The notes beneath the pieces were generated by a model. The model had not been told where the DNA came from. It did no database searches and worked only from the letters and a program-made list of their open reading frames with translations. DNA of 64,000 nt. Source: Camillea tinctor. Taxonomy: Eukaryota > Ascomycota > Sordariomycetes > Xylariales > Xylariaceae. The stretch covers positions 434,001 to 498,000 of the forward strand of contig MU394063.1 of assembly GCA_022578605.1 (NCBI GenBank), written 5' to 3'. The stretch's first letter is position 1. The number at the start of each line of letters is the position of its first letter. Positions 34,168 through 46,373 of this stretch are shown piece by piece. Both the position numbers and the translations under genes were made by a program.

Positions 34168-36677
34168 CTAGACTATTTCGCTATGAACAAGTTCACAAGC
34201 AAAGACGACGACAACTATAAGTCAGTGCGCAGACAAATCCTGGGTATGAACAAGCACGCGATGGAACTCATTGAGATACTACGAACTGGTGAGTGAACCC
34301 AAGCTTCTATGTAAAGGTTTTGGGATCTAGAAGTCTATAAGACTATATATAGTGCGCCATGTCCAAATATTCCCTTGTATGATTCATATGACCCTTCCTC
34401 TTATAATTGCATTTCCTAATGTACCCAACTAATTCTTTTGATCCAGCTTCTCCTAAGGAAACACAACCCGTTCGATTGTCGCAGACTCCAAAGCACGCAT
34501 TGCAATCTCGGGCTGGGCTAATATTGAAGGAGAAGAATTCTGCAAAAAGACACGACATCATAAACTCCATCGAAAAGAAGCTGTCGAAAACACCATATGT
34601 AGCTTTATACGGAGATTCTGGAAACGGGTAAGTTTTGCCTTATGGTATGATGAGTTGGTGTCTGTATCGAAGACTAGCTGTTATAGTTCAGGAAGACGCA
34701 TGTGGCTGTGGAATATGCACACAAATTCTTTCAAGACACACGTGGATAAGTTCACTGGGTCAATGCCGGGAACGCTGCCGAATTTGTGCTGTCATACAAA
34801 CACATTGCAGAAACCCTTCGCATCAACCGAGACAGCATGAAGAATGATGATATCCTAGAAGCAGTCTACGAAAGTCTGAGCCAAGATAGAAGTGGACGCT
34901 GGCTCATGGTCCTTGATGGCTGGGACGACGAAGCGACACTCAAAGCGATAGTCTCATCTCGCTCAAAAAAGACACTTCTTGACTATGTTCCCAATAAGGG
35001 ACGTTTAAGAGTTCTTGCAACCACACGGTCAAAGAAAATAGCAATGAAGATCGTGGGTGGGAATTCCCAGTTTGTGATTGAGGTTTCCCAGCTAAAAGAT
35101 GACGATGCGTCCCTTCTTCTGCTTGGGAAGGAGACTCCAGATCTAAGTATGAAGCGGAAGGCTGCTGCTCGAGCTAAAGAGCTTGGGGGCTCAGCTGGTA
35201 CGCTTGTTTTAGCTCATTTATACCAGAAGAAAGCTTCCGTCGATCCCAAAAAATACATGGAGATGATTCACGATCCGGGAAGAGCAAGGATTCGTCAAAG
35301 ACTGTGCGAGCGTGGCGTCCGTTATACGAACTATTGAGAGAAAAACAACCAATGGCGGCAGACTTGCTATTTGTCATGGGCTCAATGAATGTGCAGTCCA
35401 TTCCGAACTCATTCTTCGAGCGGAGCGAGTTCTACGAGGAACCCCCCCCTTAATAGATTATGGGATGGTGGAGCCTTCAGCCGACGGGACGGTAATCACC
35501 GTAACGGCTTTGATTCGAGGATGTGTGCAAAAGTGTCTTGACGACAAAGGAGAGCGAGAGATGGTTGAAGAACATGTCTTGTCTATTCTATGCAACAAAC
35601 TCCACGGCGACGAGCCTCTCACCGCCGAGGTCCTACTACCTTGTGCTCTCGCGGCCCTCAAGTTTCAGCCAACGTCGGTAGATGTCAAGCTCAAACTCGC
35701 CAACTTGCACTCCAAGGTAGCCAAGCTGTATGGGAACACAAAAGAAGATCAGTTGGCCGTCAACCATTGGGAACGAGCCATGTCCCTGTACGAAGAAGAC
35801 CCTGAGAATAGCCATGACTTGGTTCGGGATGCGAAAAGGGCGCTGCAAGAGGCGCGTGCGCGAGCCGAATCCGCTGAAAGTCACTCCGGAGAGCTGGTCA
35901 AATCAGGTGCCATGGTTAGTCGAGTTGCGAAAAAGAAGGAAGAGCTGTTAGCGTTCGAGAGAAGCGCTGGCGCACACCACCCGGATACGGTCCGCCAAGC
36001 AAACGAAACCGCCGCGTTCCAACTGATGCACGGCGTGCCGAGCGAGGCGCAAGACTCGGTCGAGCTGTTGAGGCGCGTCTTGGATTGGTGCAAGGACAAG
36101 TGGGGAGAAAACAGCATCGACGTCGCCCGACGGCAGTACAATCTCGCCATCGCCCTGGAGCACCAGGGCGAGTATGACAGAGCGGAGCAGCTGTACCGCT
36201 CAGCGCTGCGGATCGCAGGGTTTCATCTCGGCCCGGGCAGTCCAGAGCTACTACGAATCCTCTCCAACCTGGCATCCATGTACTGCAAGCAAGGCCGCCA
36301 CGGGAAGCCCTGCAGGCCACGCTCCTAGGCCAGCGGAAGGCGCTCGGCGCAGACCATCCCGACACCCTGAAGACGAGGCATAACGTGGCCATGATGCTGA
36401 GCGAAGAGGGCCAGCTCGACACCGCGGTGGACGAGCTCAAGCACGTGCTGTTCGTGCAGGTGCAGCGCTCGGTCGGGAGGACCCAGCTACTCTCCAGACG
36501 GCGCGTGGCCTGGCTATGATATACGGCGCGCAGGGCTCGCCTGAAAAGGCGGAGAGTATTCTGAGGGAGACGCTCGGGATCCAGAGACGGCTGTTCGGGG
36601 AAACGCACTCGGACAGGGCGAAGACGAAGGTGACGTTGAAGGAGCTGCTGAGCCAGGTGGGGATGATGAGGATGTAG
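34096..36677 (+). pseudogene. decayed NB-ARC/TPR STAND (NLR-type) receptor gene
   Basis: Remnant exons: 34096-34288, 34447-34627, then 34692 onward. The first ends a probable N-terminal alpha/beta-hydrolase-like domain (LDYFAMNKFTSKDDDNYKSV); everything upstream of it is gone. The NB-ARC part has the P-loop GDSGNG|KT, split by an intron as is common, a VHWVNAGNAAEF strand, Walker B WLMVLDGWDD and the sensor stretch RLRVLATTRS. TPR helices follow from about 35690 to the TAG at 36675-36677 (for example DVARRQYNLAIALEHQGEYD). The reading is broken by an in-frame TAA at 34747-34749 and by four frame changes, at about 35250-35290, in the C8 run 35442-35449, at about 36300-36304 and at about 36465-36475. 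Each is explained by one missing base. STAND proteins of this type act in fungal non-self recognition and programmed cell death. It appears non-functional unless the breaks are sequencing errors. Confidence 0.82.
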
Positions 36678-39600
36678 GTATTTCTCTTTATTTGCGAAAA
36701 GGTCGATGGGTCAACTGCAATTGGAAAGGCTTTAGCCTTTCCTGAGGTTAAGGCCAGGTTCTTGGAATGTATCTACACTAAACAGAGGGAATAGGGGTCT
36801 TGCTCGAACTCTAATCACGCGCTATTACAACAATGAGAGGGGATTCGGGGTTATAGAGGAGTCCATATTCTTCAATATCAAATCGAGTAGACAGAATACC
36901 GTCGCATTCCTGATCGGCTGCATGTTACGTCCCAGATAGGGGTAACTATATAATACAGGATTGGGCCATACTAATCACTCGGTCATTGTGTGAACTTTTT
37001 GGTCTCTTGGTACAAGGGTTGCCCAACATTCATCCGTAGCACTGCTGCCTTGACCCTAACCGTGATATATACTCGATTTTCTCTCGCAGGCTTGTATAAG
37101 GGAAGCAGGCCACGAGTTGCCAGGTAGTTTGCGCCTTAGAGAGAAGGGGGATAGGTCGTCTCCCTACAGTTCGATAGGTCATAAATAAATAACCTAAGTA
37201 CCTAGGTAAGTATACGACTATGCAATAATAAAGCCATATTAATATGGTCTATAACCATTTTCAAGGAAAAGAAAATCCTATATAATATAATAGACTTTTA
37301 TGCCGATACGCCATCATTTTCATACAAACCCTGGAATACTCAGCCGATTTAACCGTCCTTGGGCCTGATTTATTTCCTCAATATATATGGGATTAGCTGC
37401 TAGGTACCCTTTTAAGCACGATTGAACCTGGATAGTACTTCGTAGTTATTGCACATAGATTCTGCTGAAATAGGTGATAAGGGGTATCTGTCAAGGTACA
37501 GGTACAAGGTGTATCCGCAGTTGTATAAGAGGGACAAGTCCTCCCATCACCCAGAGACAGATGTTCGCCTAATCAAGCAAAGAATATAAAATAAGGCCCT
37601 ATATGAGTTGTATTTTCGTTCTTGTGGTAATATAAACTCATGGGAAGTGGGAAACGCAAGATATGTGAATCGAGTGTAAATTATACAGAGGTTTCGAAGT
37701 ATGTATTCGCACAAAGTTGACCATCTCTTAATTCATTGCAGCCATATATTATACACATATTGATCCTCATGTTCAAGACACAAAGAGTTCTATGTCGATG
37801 CTGACCATCAAACCAAACAATAGGATTACCTCAATCTATGAACCGCGCCTATACGACGAAATAACGCGGAGAGGATTTACGAGGCGCAACCCTTTCAAAC
37901 CGTACATAGGCCGTGGGTGGACATCATGTTCATCCGCGCGCTTAGCTGCGTTGGCCCGCATAACTATCTTGGTCCGGCTATACAGTAGTATTTCCTTATC
38001 GACTTACTTGCTACAAGAAAAGCAAAGGGGGCATGCATATATGTAGGTAATGAAATCATAATACTACCCCCCTTTTCCCCATCATTCGACCACTCACGCC
38101 TCCAACTATCAGATCCGATAAAAAGACATGTTCTGATAACAGACTCCCCCGCATTAGGGCGTCATCATTGCACGTGCGATGCTCAGCCAATCGACTAAAA
38201 AGGAAAATGCTGGAAGAAAGTGAACGGCATTGCATATGCAAGTGAGAAGAGAAGAGGCGTTTATCTAGCCGAGCAGTGATAGAGTTGATTGGGTCACTGT
38301 TGCTCTATCAGGGGTTTACACGACATGAGAGCGTTGAGGCGGTTGTTTGCATCGAGTGGTTTAGTTGAGCTTGGGTTGTGAGATTCAGGGGTGGGGAGAT
38401 GGAATGAACTATTGACGATGAGGATGATTCATGTTCGTGGCGTTTTCGATATATGGTTCGTATTTAAACCTGCCTTAAATGCTATAGTAGTAATGTGTAT
38501 CTATGCCAACACTACCTAGTATACGATCCAATTAATATAGTGGCGCCAGTTTCTTTCTTTCTTTCTTTCAAACTAACGGATTGGTGGATGCTATGCTTCT
38601 TTACATATAAGCTATATTAATGGCTACCTAGGTAGTTATCAATCTATTCATAGCTGAATGTAGCTGAATCAAATACATGCGCGTACTTTCACACATTCAA
38701 CCTTTTCATTCGTTATTGCTGGGGATCTACAACTAATAAGCGCTGACGCCATGTTGGACTAAACAAAGCCTTTTGGCTTGGCACTGCTGACTTATAGAAT
38801 CCATTGTTGAACAAGATCTGGTTAATAAGGCAGTAAGGTTAGGCAGCCGCATTTCACATGCAGCTCTAGATGGTAATTCTTAGAAAACGGATCTAGCGGG
38901 AAGGCGAAATCTGGTTACCTGGCTGGGTTGGCACCCGAATTACGTACCTAGCCTGTGGCTGAGAGAGGAAGAGTGGCGTGGCAAAGGATTTTAAACCAGG
39001 TTTCTCGACGACCTGGTAGACTTGGACTGTGGCTTGTTGCGTCAACGAATTCGCCATGCGCTAGGTTGTATCTAAATACATACTACTACTAACCTAGTAT
39101 ACAATGTATTGCACTGCATCCCTAACTTATCACTGTAGCTAAGAGAGAGAAAAAAAAAAGGAATTAATCTTGACACAAAACTTCCTTGTGTCTTAAAAAT
39201 TTAATAATATCCTAGGAAATACCTAATTGCTCAAGTAATATACAGTTGTAGGCTATAGTCATCAAATTACATTGGCATAACTTGGCATTGCATTGTTTTG
39301 CGCGTACGTATTGCGTGGTCCTGCACATTAATAGTTGTTGTTGCGCGTCAAGGGAGTTTATTACTTTATGTAAGGAAGCGAAGGGGAACTCGGCACTCGG
39401 GTACTTAGCTTTAACATTCTACCTTATCTAGTATAGCATGTATTAGAAAGTCAATAGCTACCGATACCCAGGTAAGTTTGCTAGGCGGGGACTCGCAAAT
39501 TACATGCTACGCCCTGTAACCTTACGGAATAGGCTTAAAGGGGAGATCTGCGTGGAGAGGGTTAGAGCCAAACAAACGGATAATCAGGCACAAGTATAAT

Positions 39601-40998
39601 ACCTAGTAGCATCGACCTCGAAGAAGAAGAAAGAAATGATGGGAATATTTATACAATCATGATTTCTTTTTTTCTTCCTCTAGAAGTACACAGGTACATC
39701 AAACTTGTAAGTGTCCAGAGGTGCGTCATGGTAAGGTACCTATGACATAAGAAAGAGAGCACGGGGGGAAAATAAGGTAGGTCACGTCCTGGGGAAATAC
39801 AAGGGAAATAATCGTTGCAAGGCGTGGGGAATATGGCCGAGGTAGTACCTATAAGATCGTCAAATGAACAAACATCCATTGAGGTAATGAATGTGTTGCT
39901 TAGCATTTAACTCATTGGCGCATGATGAAAAATGACTTCCTCGGCAGTTGTTTTGCATAAAATAACTTACATAGGTTGTAGTATTGCATCGTTTTCGTGA
40001 CGTTGTTACATACAAGTTGCTGAGGTATGAGATTTTTTAAAAGATGAATTGGGTTTAAACGACGTCACCCGCATCTTTTTTTCTTTTTTTTGTTTTCTTC
40101 GTAGGCAGGTACCTAGGTATGTTTAGTATTTTTTCTTTCTTTTTTTTTTTTTTTGCAATCTTTTAACCTTATCTGTGTTGAAGCAAAAGACAAAAAAAGA
40201 GGGGCGCTGCCGGGGCGACAAGGGGGGGTATACAGACACTAGCGCACAAGCATAGGTGGGTACCTAGGCATGTATGTACCTATATCGAGTACTACATAGG
40301 TATGTAGTGGGGGATTTATAGTGGAAGTAGTTGCTAAGCCCACCTTGTTGACCTGAAACACGACATCACCTGCTGCTTGTCACTGCTAAGCCTAACTTCT
40401 TACGTCCTTTTCCCACCTCTACCCCCCTCCAAATTTCCTTTGATTTCACATCGTCCCTTGTTGATTCTAGATCACACCCTTCGTTTCGCCTGTTTGAGCG
40501 CATGAATCTCTGTTGTCATTATTTTTTATTTCCTCTTCGCTTGCGATACCTTGAATTACCTTTTATTGAAAGTCGTTATCTTTCATAAAAAGAAGTAATA
40601 AAAAAAAGGGAAAAGCAGAAGAAGATCAAGTTGCGCGAAGTTTTGAAACCAGGTTAGGTCCAGAATATCGTGGGTTTCATCCAAACCTTCAAGTAGTTGT
40701 GTGGGTAGGTTATGTGTTGATAATACTAACATACAACATCCTTCTTCTCCCACTATATACATACAATATTAATCTATTAATCAGGGTTAGGCTGGTCACA
40801 TCTGACACACCTCAACCTCTCCCGGTCTGCCCCCATTCCAAGCCCATACGCAGCCCATCGCATTCCAACACCTAAAATCAAGATCAAGTCCGCAACACCG
40901 CAGCGCATTCGTTCGTTGGTATTCTCCCTTCAATACTCCTGGTCTAAACCAATCGGGCCTGCAGTCCCCCCTCTCGACAGTGGGAACAATCTGTAACC
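36678..40998. other. 4.3-kb gene-poor spacer upstream of chitin synthase
   Basis: Very AT-rich to about 40.8 kb, with no credible gene; the frame at 37792-38046 has no domain. Exact TACCTAGGTA palindromes occur at 37199-37208, 38625-38634 and 40110-40119. A TTTC tetranucleotide run lies near 38552-38570 and T-runs near 40080-40155. The last 200 bases are C-rich and probably the leader of the chitin synthase mRNA. Confidence 0.5.
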
Positions 40999-43900
40999 AT
41001 GTCGTATAATCGACTAAGTATGCCCTCCGTGCCTCTCCTCTTGTTGAATCTTGTGACTATATTGTCTTCGGCCTCCTCCTTCTTCTCCCCTCCTCCCCCT
41101 TCCCCCCGGAGTTCCCAATGCGAATGCCGTCATCACCCGAGAGCTAGTTGCTCGTCTCGTATTCCCTTTGCCTTTAGCCTTAAACCCTCCCTCTCTTTCT
41201 CCCTCGATCGTCATTCCCTTTTTGCCTTTGCCTTTTGCCTTTGCCTCCCTTCTATCCAACCCTAGAAACAAGGCGCCTTGTTTCTATTTACATCCAGCCC
41301 CTCTTTGATATTGGGGCCTATACCATCAAAGGCAACGCACTCATTGTGGCGCAAGCCGTCGAGCGAGCTTAGAGAGCTTGCCCTTCCCTTTCCACCCCCC
41401 TTGCTCCCCTGGTCTACTTCAACTGGCGGGTGCCGGTGCTAAGGGTTGCATCTTCTGACCCTCCTCTTAACCTTTCTAATCGATCTACTTTCTTTTAGAC
41501 GACGACTATTACGATCCAACTATGGATAGCCATAGGATGAATCCCCATCGCACGCCCTCTCCGGGCCATCCCATGCAGCATGGGTACCAACTAGATGATG
41601 TTCCGTATGGCAACATGCCTCCGGCTGGCGCAGGACGATATACGCCGAGCGATGTCCTTCCTCTCAATGCCGCTCACTCTGCCGACACCCTATCGCAAAG
41701 TCCTTACGACCACGGCCAGGGCTATCCTTCCGAGTACGCTGTAAATCCGGAGCAGCACCATGATGCCTACTATAACCAGCCGTACGAGCCTCCGCAGAGC
41801 ACAACGCCGTTTAGTGACCACCAGGGATACAACGACTACGACGATGGCCGGCCGATGCTTTCTCAGAACGACCCCTATGCGCAAGGTGGTCAGCCCCAAC
41901 CCTACAGCGATGACCCGAACCGCCAGCAGCCGCCGGGCGCGCCCATAAAGAGGTGGAAGACGGTCAAGCAGGTTCTTTTGTACCGCGGAAACTTGGTTCT
42001 CGACTGTCCTGTGCCTCCGCGGCTACTCAACCAGCTTCCTCACGGCGAGCGTGACGAATTCACCCATATGCGTTACACAGCTGCCACTTGCGACCCGAAC
42101 GACTTTTTTGAGGAGAACTTCACGTTGCGCCAGAAGCTCTTCAGCAAGCCTCGGCATACCGAGCTATTCATCGTCATAACCATGTATAACGAAGATGATA
42201 TCCTTTTCGCGAGGACCATGATTGGTGTGTTGAAGAACATCGAATACATGTGCAATCGCAAGGAAAGCAAGACCTGGGGTCCGGATGCCTGGAAGAAGAT
42301 CGTGGTCTGTGTGGTGAGCGATGGACGTGCCAAAATCAACCCCCGGACGAGAGCTCTGTTAGCTGGTATGGGTGTTTACCAAGAGGGTATTGCCAAGCAA
42401 CAAGTTAACGGAAAGGACGTGACCTCCCACATTTACGAATACACCACCCAGGTTGGCTTGCAGATCAAGAATGACGTTGTGCAGCTTATTCCCAAAAAGC
42501 AGCCCGTGCAGATGCTGTTCTGCTTGAAAGAGAAGAATCAGAAAAAGATCAACTCTCATAGATGGTTCTTCCAGGCTTTCGGTCGTGTTCTGAACCCAAA
42601 TATTTGTGTTCTGCTGGATGCTGGTACCAGACCCGGAGGAAGCTCCATTTACCATCTCTGGAAGGCATTTGATCTCGAACCTATGTGCGCTGGAGCGTGT
42701 GGTGAGATCAAGGCTATGTTGGGTACCGGTGGCAAGCATTTGCTCAACCCTCTGGTTGCCACGCAGAATTTCGAGTATAAAATGAGTAACATCCTCGATA
42801 AGCCGCTGGAATCCGCCTTTGGTTTTATTTCCGTCTTGCCTGGTGCGTTCTCCGCATACAGATACGTCGCCTTGCAGAACGACAAAAACGGACAGGGCCC
42901 GTTAGAGAAATACTTCAAGGGCGAGACCCTCCATGGCGCTGGCGCCGGTGTGTTCACGGCTAACATGTACCTCGCCGAGGATCGAATCCTCTGCTTTGAA
43001 CTGGTCACCAAGCGCAACTGCCATTGGATTCTGCAATATGTCAAGTCGGCCACAGGAGAGACGGATGTACCCGACACCGTGACAGAACTCATTCTGCAGC
43101 GTCGTCGTTGGCTCAACGGTTCTTTCTTCGCTGCCATTTATGCCAGTGCTCACTTTTATGAGTTCTTCCGATCTGATCACTCTATACTTCGCAAACTGAT
43201 GTTCTTCCTCGAATTCACTTTCCAGACAGTCAACATGATCTTTGCCTGGTTTGGTATCGGTAACTTCTTCCTGGTTTTCAAGATTCTGACGACAAGTTTG
43301 GGGCAAGATTCGCTTCTCGGCACCGTCGGTGTTATCCTGGGCATTGTCTTCGAATGGTTTTACGGTATCTCTCTGATCTCTTGTTTCGTTCTCTCTCTCG
43401 GTAACCGCCCCTCGGGTTCTGGTAAATTGTATACAGCTATGGTGATTTTCTGGTGTATTATCATGATGTAAGCATTTCATGATCTCGTTCTCTATCTACT
43501 TTGTTGCTAACATTACAACTAGATATTTGACGTTCGCAACCGTCTTCATCACCGTGAAGGCCGTCCAGTCTCAGCAGTTAGCCGGATTCCAGATCAGCGA
43601 CATCTTCCAGAACACGCTCTTCTTCTCCCTCATCGTCTCGCTCATGTCGACCTACGGACTGTGGCTCATTGCCTCTCTTATCATGTTCGACCCCTGGCAC
43701 ATGATTACTTCCTTCCTGCAGTACCTTCTCCTGACCCCGACCTATCTCAACGTCCTGAACGTGTATGCATTCTGCAACACGCACGACATCTCGTGGGGTA
43801 CCAAGGGCGATGATAAGCCGGAAGAGCTGCCGACGGTCGACACGAAGGACGGCAAGGGTAAGACCGACCTGCCGGACGAGGGCGACCTGAACGCACAGTA

Positions 43901-44231
43901 CGAGAAGGAGCTCAGCGCTTTCGCGCAGAAGCCGGTGGTAGTCAAGAAGGAGCCGACGGACGCGATGAAGGCTGAGGCCCAGATGGACTACTACCGCTGG
44001 ATCAGATCGCTCGTCGTGCTCATCTGGATGATCACCAACTTCGGCCTCGTGGCTCTCGTGCTCAGTACTGCGGGGCTCGAGAACCTGAGCCCGGACGCGA
44101 CGCAGGAGGCCGAGGACGCGCGTGCCAGGCTCTACATGACGATCATCCTCTGGAGCGTGGCAGGGCTCAGCGCGTTCAAGTTCGTGGGCGCCATGTGGTT
44201 CTTGATCGTGCGGATGTTCAGGGGTGTGTAG
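40999..44231 (+). CDS. chitin synthase, class I/II (probably class I), 898 aa
   Basis: Three exons: 40999-41017 (19 bases, MSYNRL plus one base), 41499-43467 and 43523-44231; total 2697 bases. The first intron is 481 bases, long for this window. The N-terminal ~140 residues are Tyr/Pro/Gln-rich and disordered, as usual for division 1 chitin synthases. The catalytic region has [52 protein letters not shown], the acceptor site [12 protein letters not shown], and QRRRW at residues 540-544. Several transmembrane helices follow (for example from [20 protein letters not shown]), then a cytosolic loop with [20 protein letters not shown], and the C-terminus [15 protein letters not shown]. The enzyme polymerises UDP-GlcNAc into chitin across the plasma membrane. 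The [20 protein letters not shown] signature argues against class III; class I versus II needs a tree. Confidence 0.94.
41263..41286. repeat. 24-bp perfect palindrome in chitin synthase intron 1
   Basis: TAGAAACAAGGC is followed immediately by its exact reverse complement, with GGCGCC at the centre. It lies in the middle of the 481-base first intron. As RNA it could fold into a hairpin; as DNA it could be a dimeric protein-binding site. Confidence 0.9.
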
Positions 44232-45351
44232 ACTAACTGGCTTACTCCTTTACGTGGCATTGAATTTTTTTATTTACAGCTTTGATTTGAATTTTTTTTT
44301 CTCGTATTTTCACTTTTCCCGACAGTCTAGAGGATTGACCGGGAAGGGGTTTTGCAATTTGGGTTTCCATGGCATGTGTTGTTGCGTTGGAAGCACTTCT
44401 TCTATTGCCTCCTGCTTTCCTTTTTTAAAGAACTGGCGTGGCGATCTTCTTAAGACATTGAACGAGTTTTCTGTTTTCTAATGTTTTTTTCTTTTCATTT
44501 GCTTTTTTTCCTAGGGTTGATAATGAAAAGACGCACGCAAATGGGCGATGATGAGAAAGGAAGGAAAGTAAATAACAACCTACACTTTGTTTTGTTTTAC
44601 TATTTCTATAACTCTCTTAACACGCCCTTTACATATACCCCACCCCCCTTTACACGTAAGAAGAAGGATGATGATGCAGAGTAAAGGGTGAGAGAAGGAT
44701 AGTAGGGAGGGGAATGGAAATTGGGGCGATTCCATTACATATGACAATGGATGGATGGGGATTCAGATGATATGGATGATGTGGGTTTGATCGATGTAAG
44801 AACAGGTCTGGGAATTGGGAGATGATGAATGGAGAGGATGAAATTGGGGGTTTATGTTACCTATCTATGTAAAGGTTATGTAACTAAGATACCTACTTAC
44901 CTACGTTAGGTGGGTGATGAGGAAGGGAAAGAATAGGAATATGAAAGATGATATATTACCCGAATGAAATTTTTAAAGCAATGTGAGATTCTGTATCTAT
45001 ATTAGATGTGATGAGGATGATCGTGAGGTAGAGTAATGATTGGAATTGGAAACGAAGCTAAACGATATAGAATTGAGGAACACATATCAAAATATACATA
45101 ACAAATCTATACTGGGTACCTGAGCAGGCGATACATGAAGCAAATAGTGTAGGTTATACAATAATAGTTATACGAAGAGAAGGGAATTAAGCCAGAGAGC
45201 GTCTTGCGTATATATTATATGTTACAGTACTAGTGATACGATTTGCACGAATCTCTATTCCCAGAGAACCTCCTTTTATATTCCATGGCACATATGAAAA
45301 TTGTTATATATATTTGCTACTTCCCTATCGACCCATTTGAGAACGTATAAG

Positions 45352-45428
<77 letters not shown>

Positions 45429-46373
45429 CGNNNNNNNNNNTATATTACATGGCAAATATTTAAATTTTTTTATATTTTTTGTAATTCCCCAACCCCCCCA
45501 TTTTTAAAGTTAAAACCCCCCCCCCCCCCCCCCCCCCCCCCCAGTAGACGTTGAAACAAAATTGAAAAAAGGGGGAGTTATCAAGAGTACTTCTATCCGT
45601 AACCCGAGTATACCAACTTACCTATCTAGTTCAACTCATAACCCATCCAACCACCCCCTTTAGCCCACAACCAGTCCCTGGCTTCCCTTGAATCGACATG
45701 TGTAGGTTATACAAGTCTAACTTACCCCTTCAAATACTTATCTCTAGGTTACACATATCTCAACAACCACCGCCTTACAGCTTTCCCCCCTACAAAATCT
45801 ACCTAGACACCTAACTTCCTGCACATTTCCCGCAGTTACATACCAATAACAATACACCAAACCACACGAACAACCTCAGCTGACCACACGAGAATTGATA
45901 TCACACGTCATCCCGTTCCCATTGAAACCCAGCCATCTTCAAAATAACCGAAAAAAAAACAAAAAAAACTTCAGAGTTTTTTATTTTAATTCTCTCTATC
46001 AAACAAACCCCTGGCCTCTTTTGCGTAGACATTATAGCGCAAGGAACCACGACCGAGTTCAAATGCCTATAGCCTAGTCCATAGGCAGCTAGCTAGCTAC
46101 CTACCACCTCTGTAGTCCCCTATTTCCCCTCATCCCTAATACCCCTTTCCTCAGGGTAACCTACCCATAAAACGGTCATATCACTTCTTCATGATCTATT
46201 ACATCGCATGGCACTTCATAGTATTTTCTCATACCCGGACCTTCTTCATGTTTTCCCTTTTTCATCCTCATTTCCTTAATTTTCTTCTTTTTTTCTTCTT
46301 TCGATTATTTGTTTTGTTTTTCACTGTCTATCCCTTCTCTTTGGGGTTTTACACCTTTGCTTAATGCTTAATT
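44232..46373. other. intergenic spacer containing an assembly gap
   Basis: AT-rich 3' flanks of the chitin synthase (+) and Sly1 (-), which converge. No gene is seen. The middle (45277-45542) holds a gap and low-quality sequence, described separately. Confidence 0.55.
45353..45542. other. assembly gap with homopolymer artefacts
   Basis: A run of 76 G (45353-45428) precedes 10 N (45431-45440), and a run of 27 C lies at 45516-45542. The bases between (45441-45499) align without gaps to 45277-45335 at roughly three-quarters identity, with most changes toward A, T or C runs. This looks like a poor-quality second reading of the same locus, not a genuine duplication. Sequence here should not be interpreted biologically. 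Confidence 0.85.

Noticed and set aside
37792..38046. 84-codon plus-strand open frame in the 36.7-41 kb spacer.
   Set aside because: Isolated, AT-rich surroundings, no recognisable domain, no plausible splice partners.
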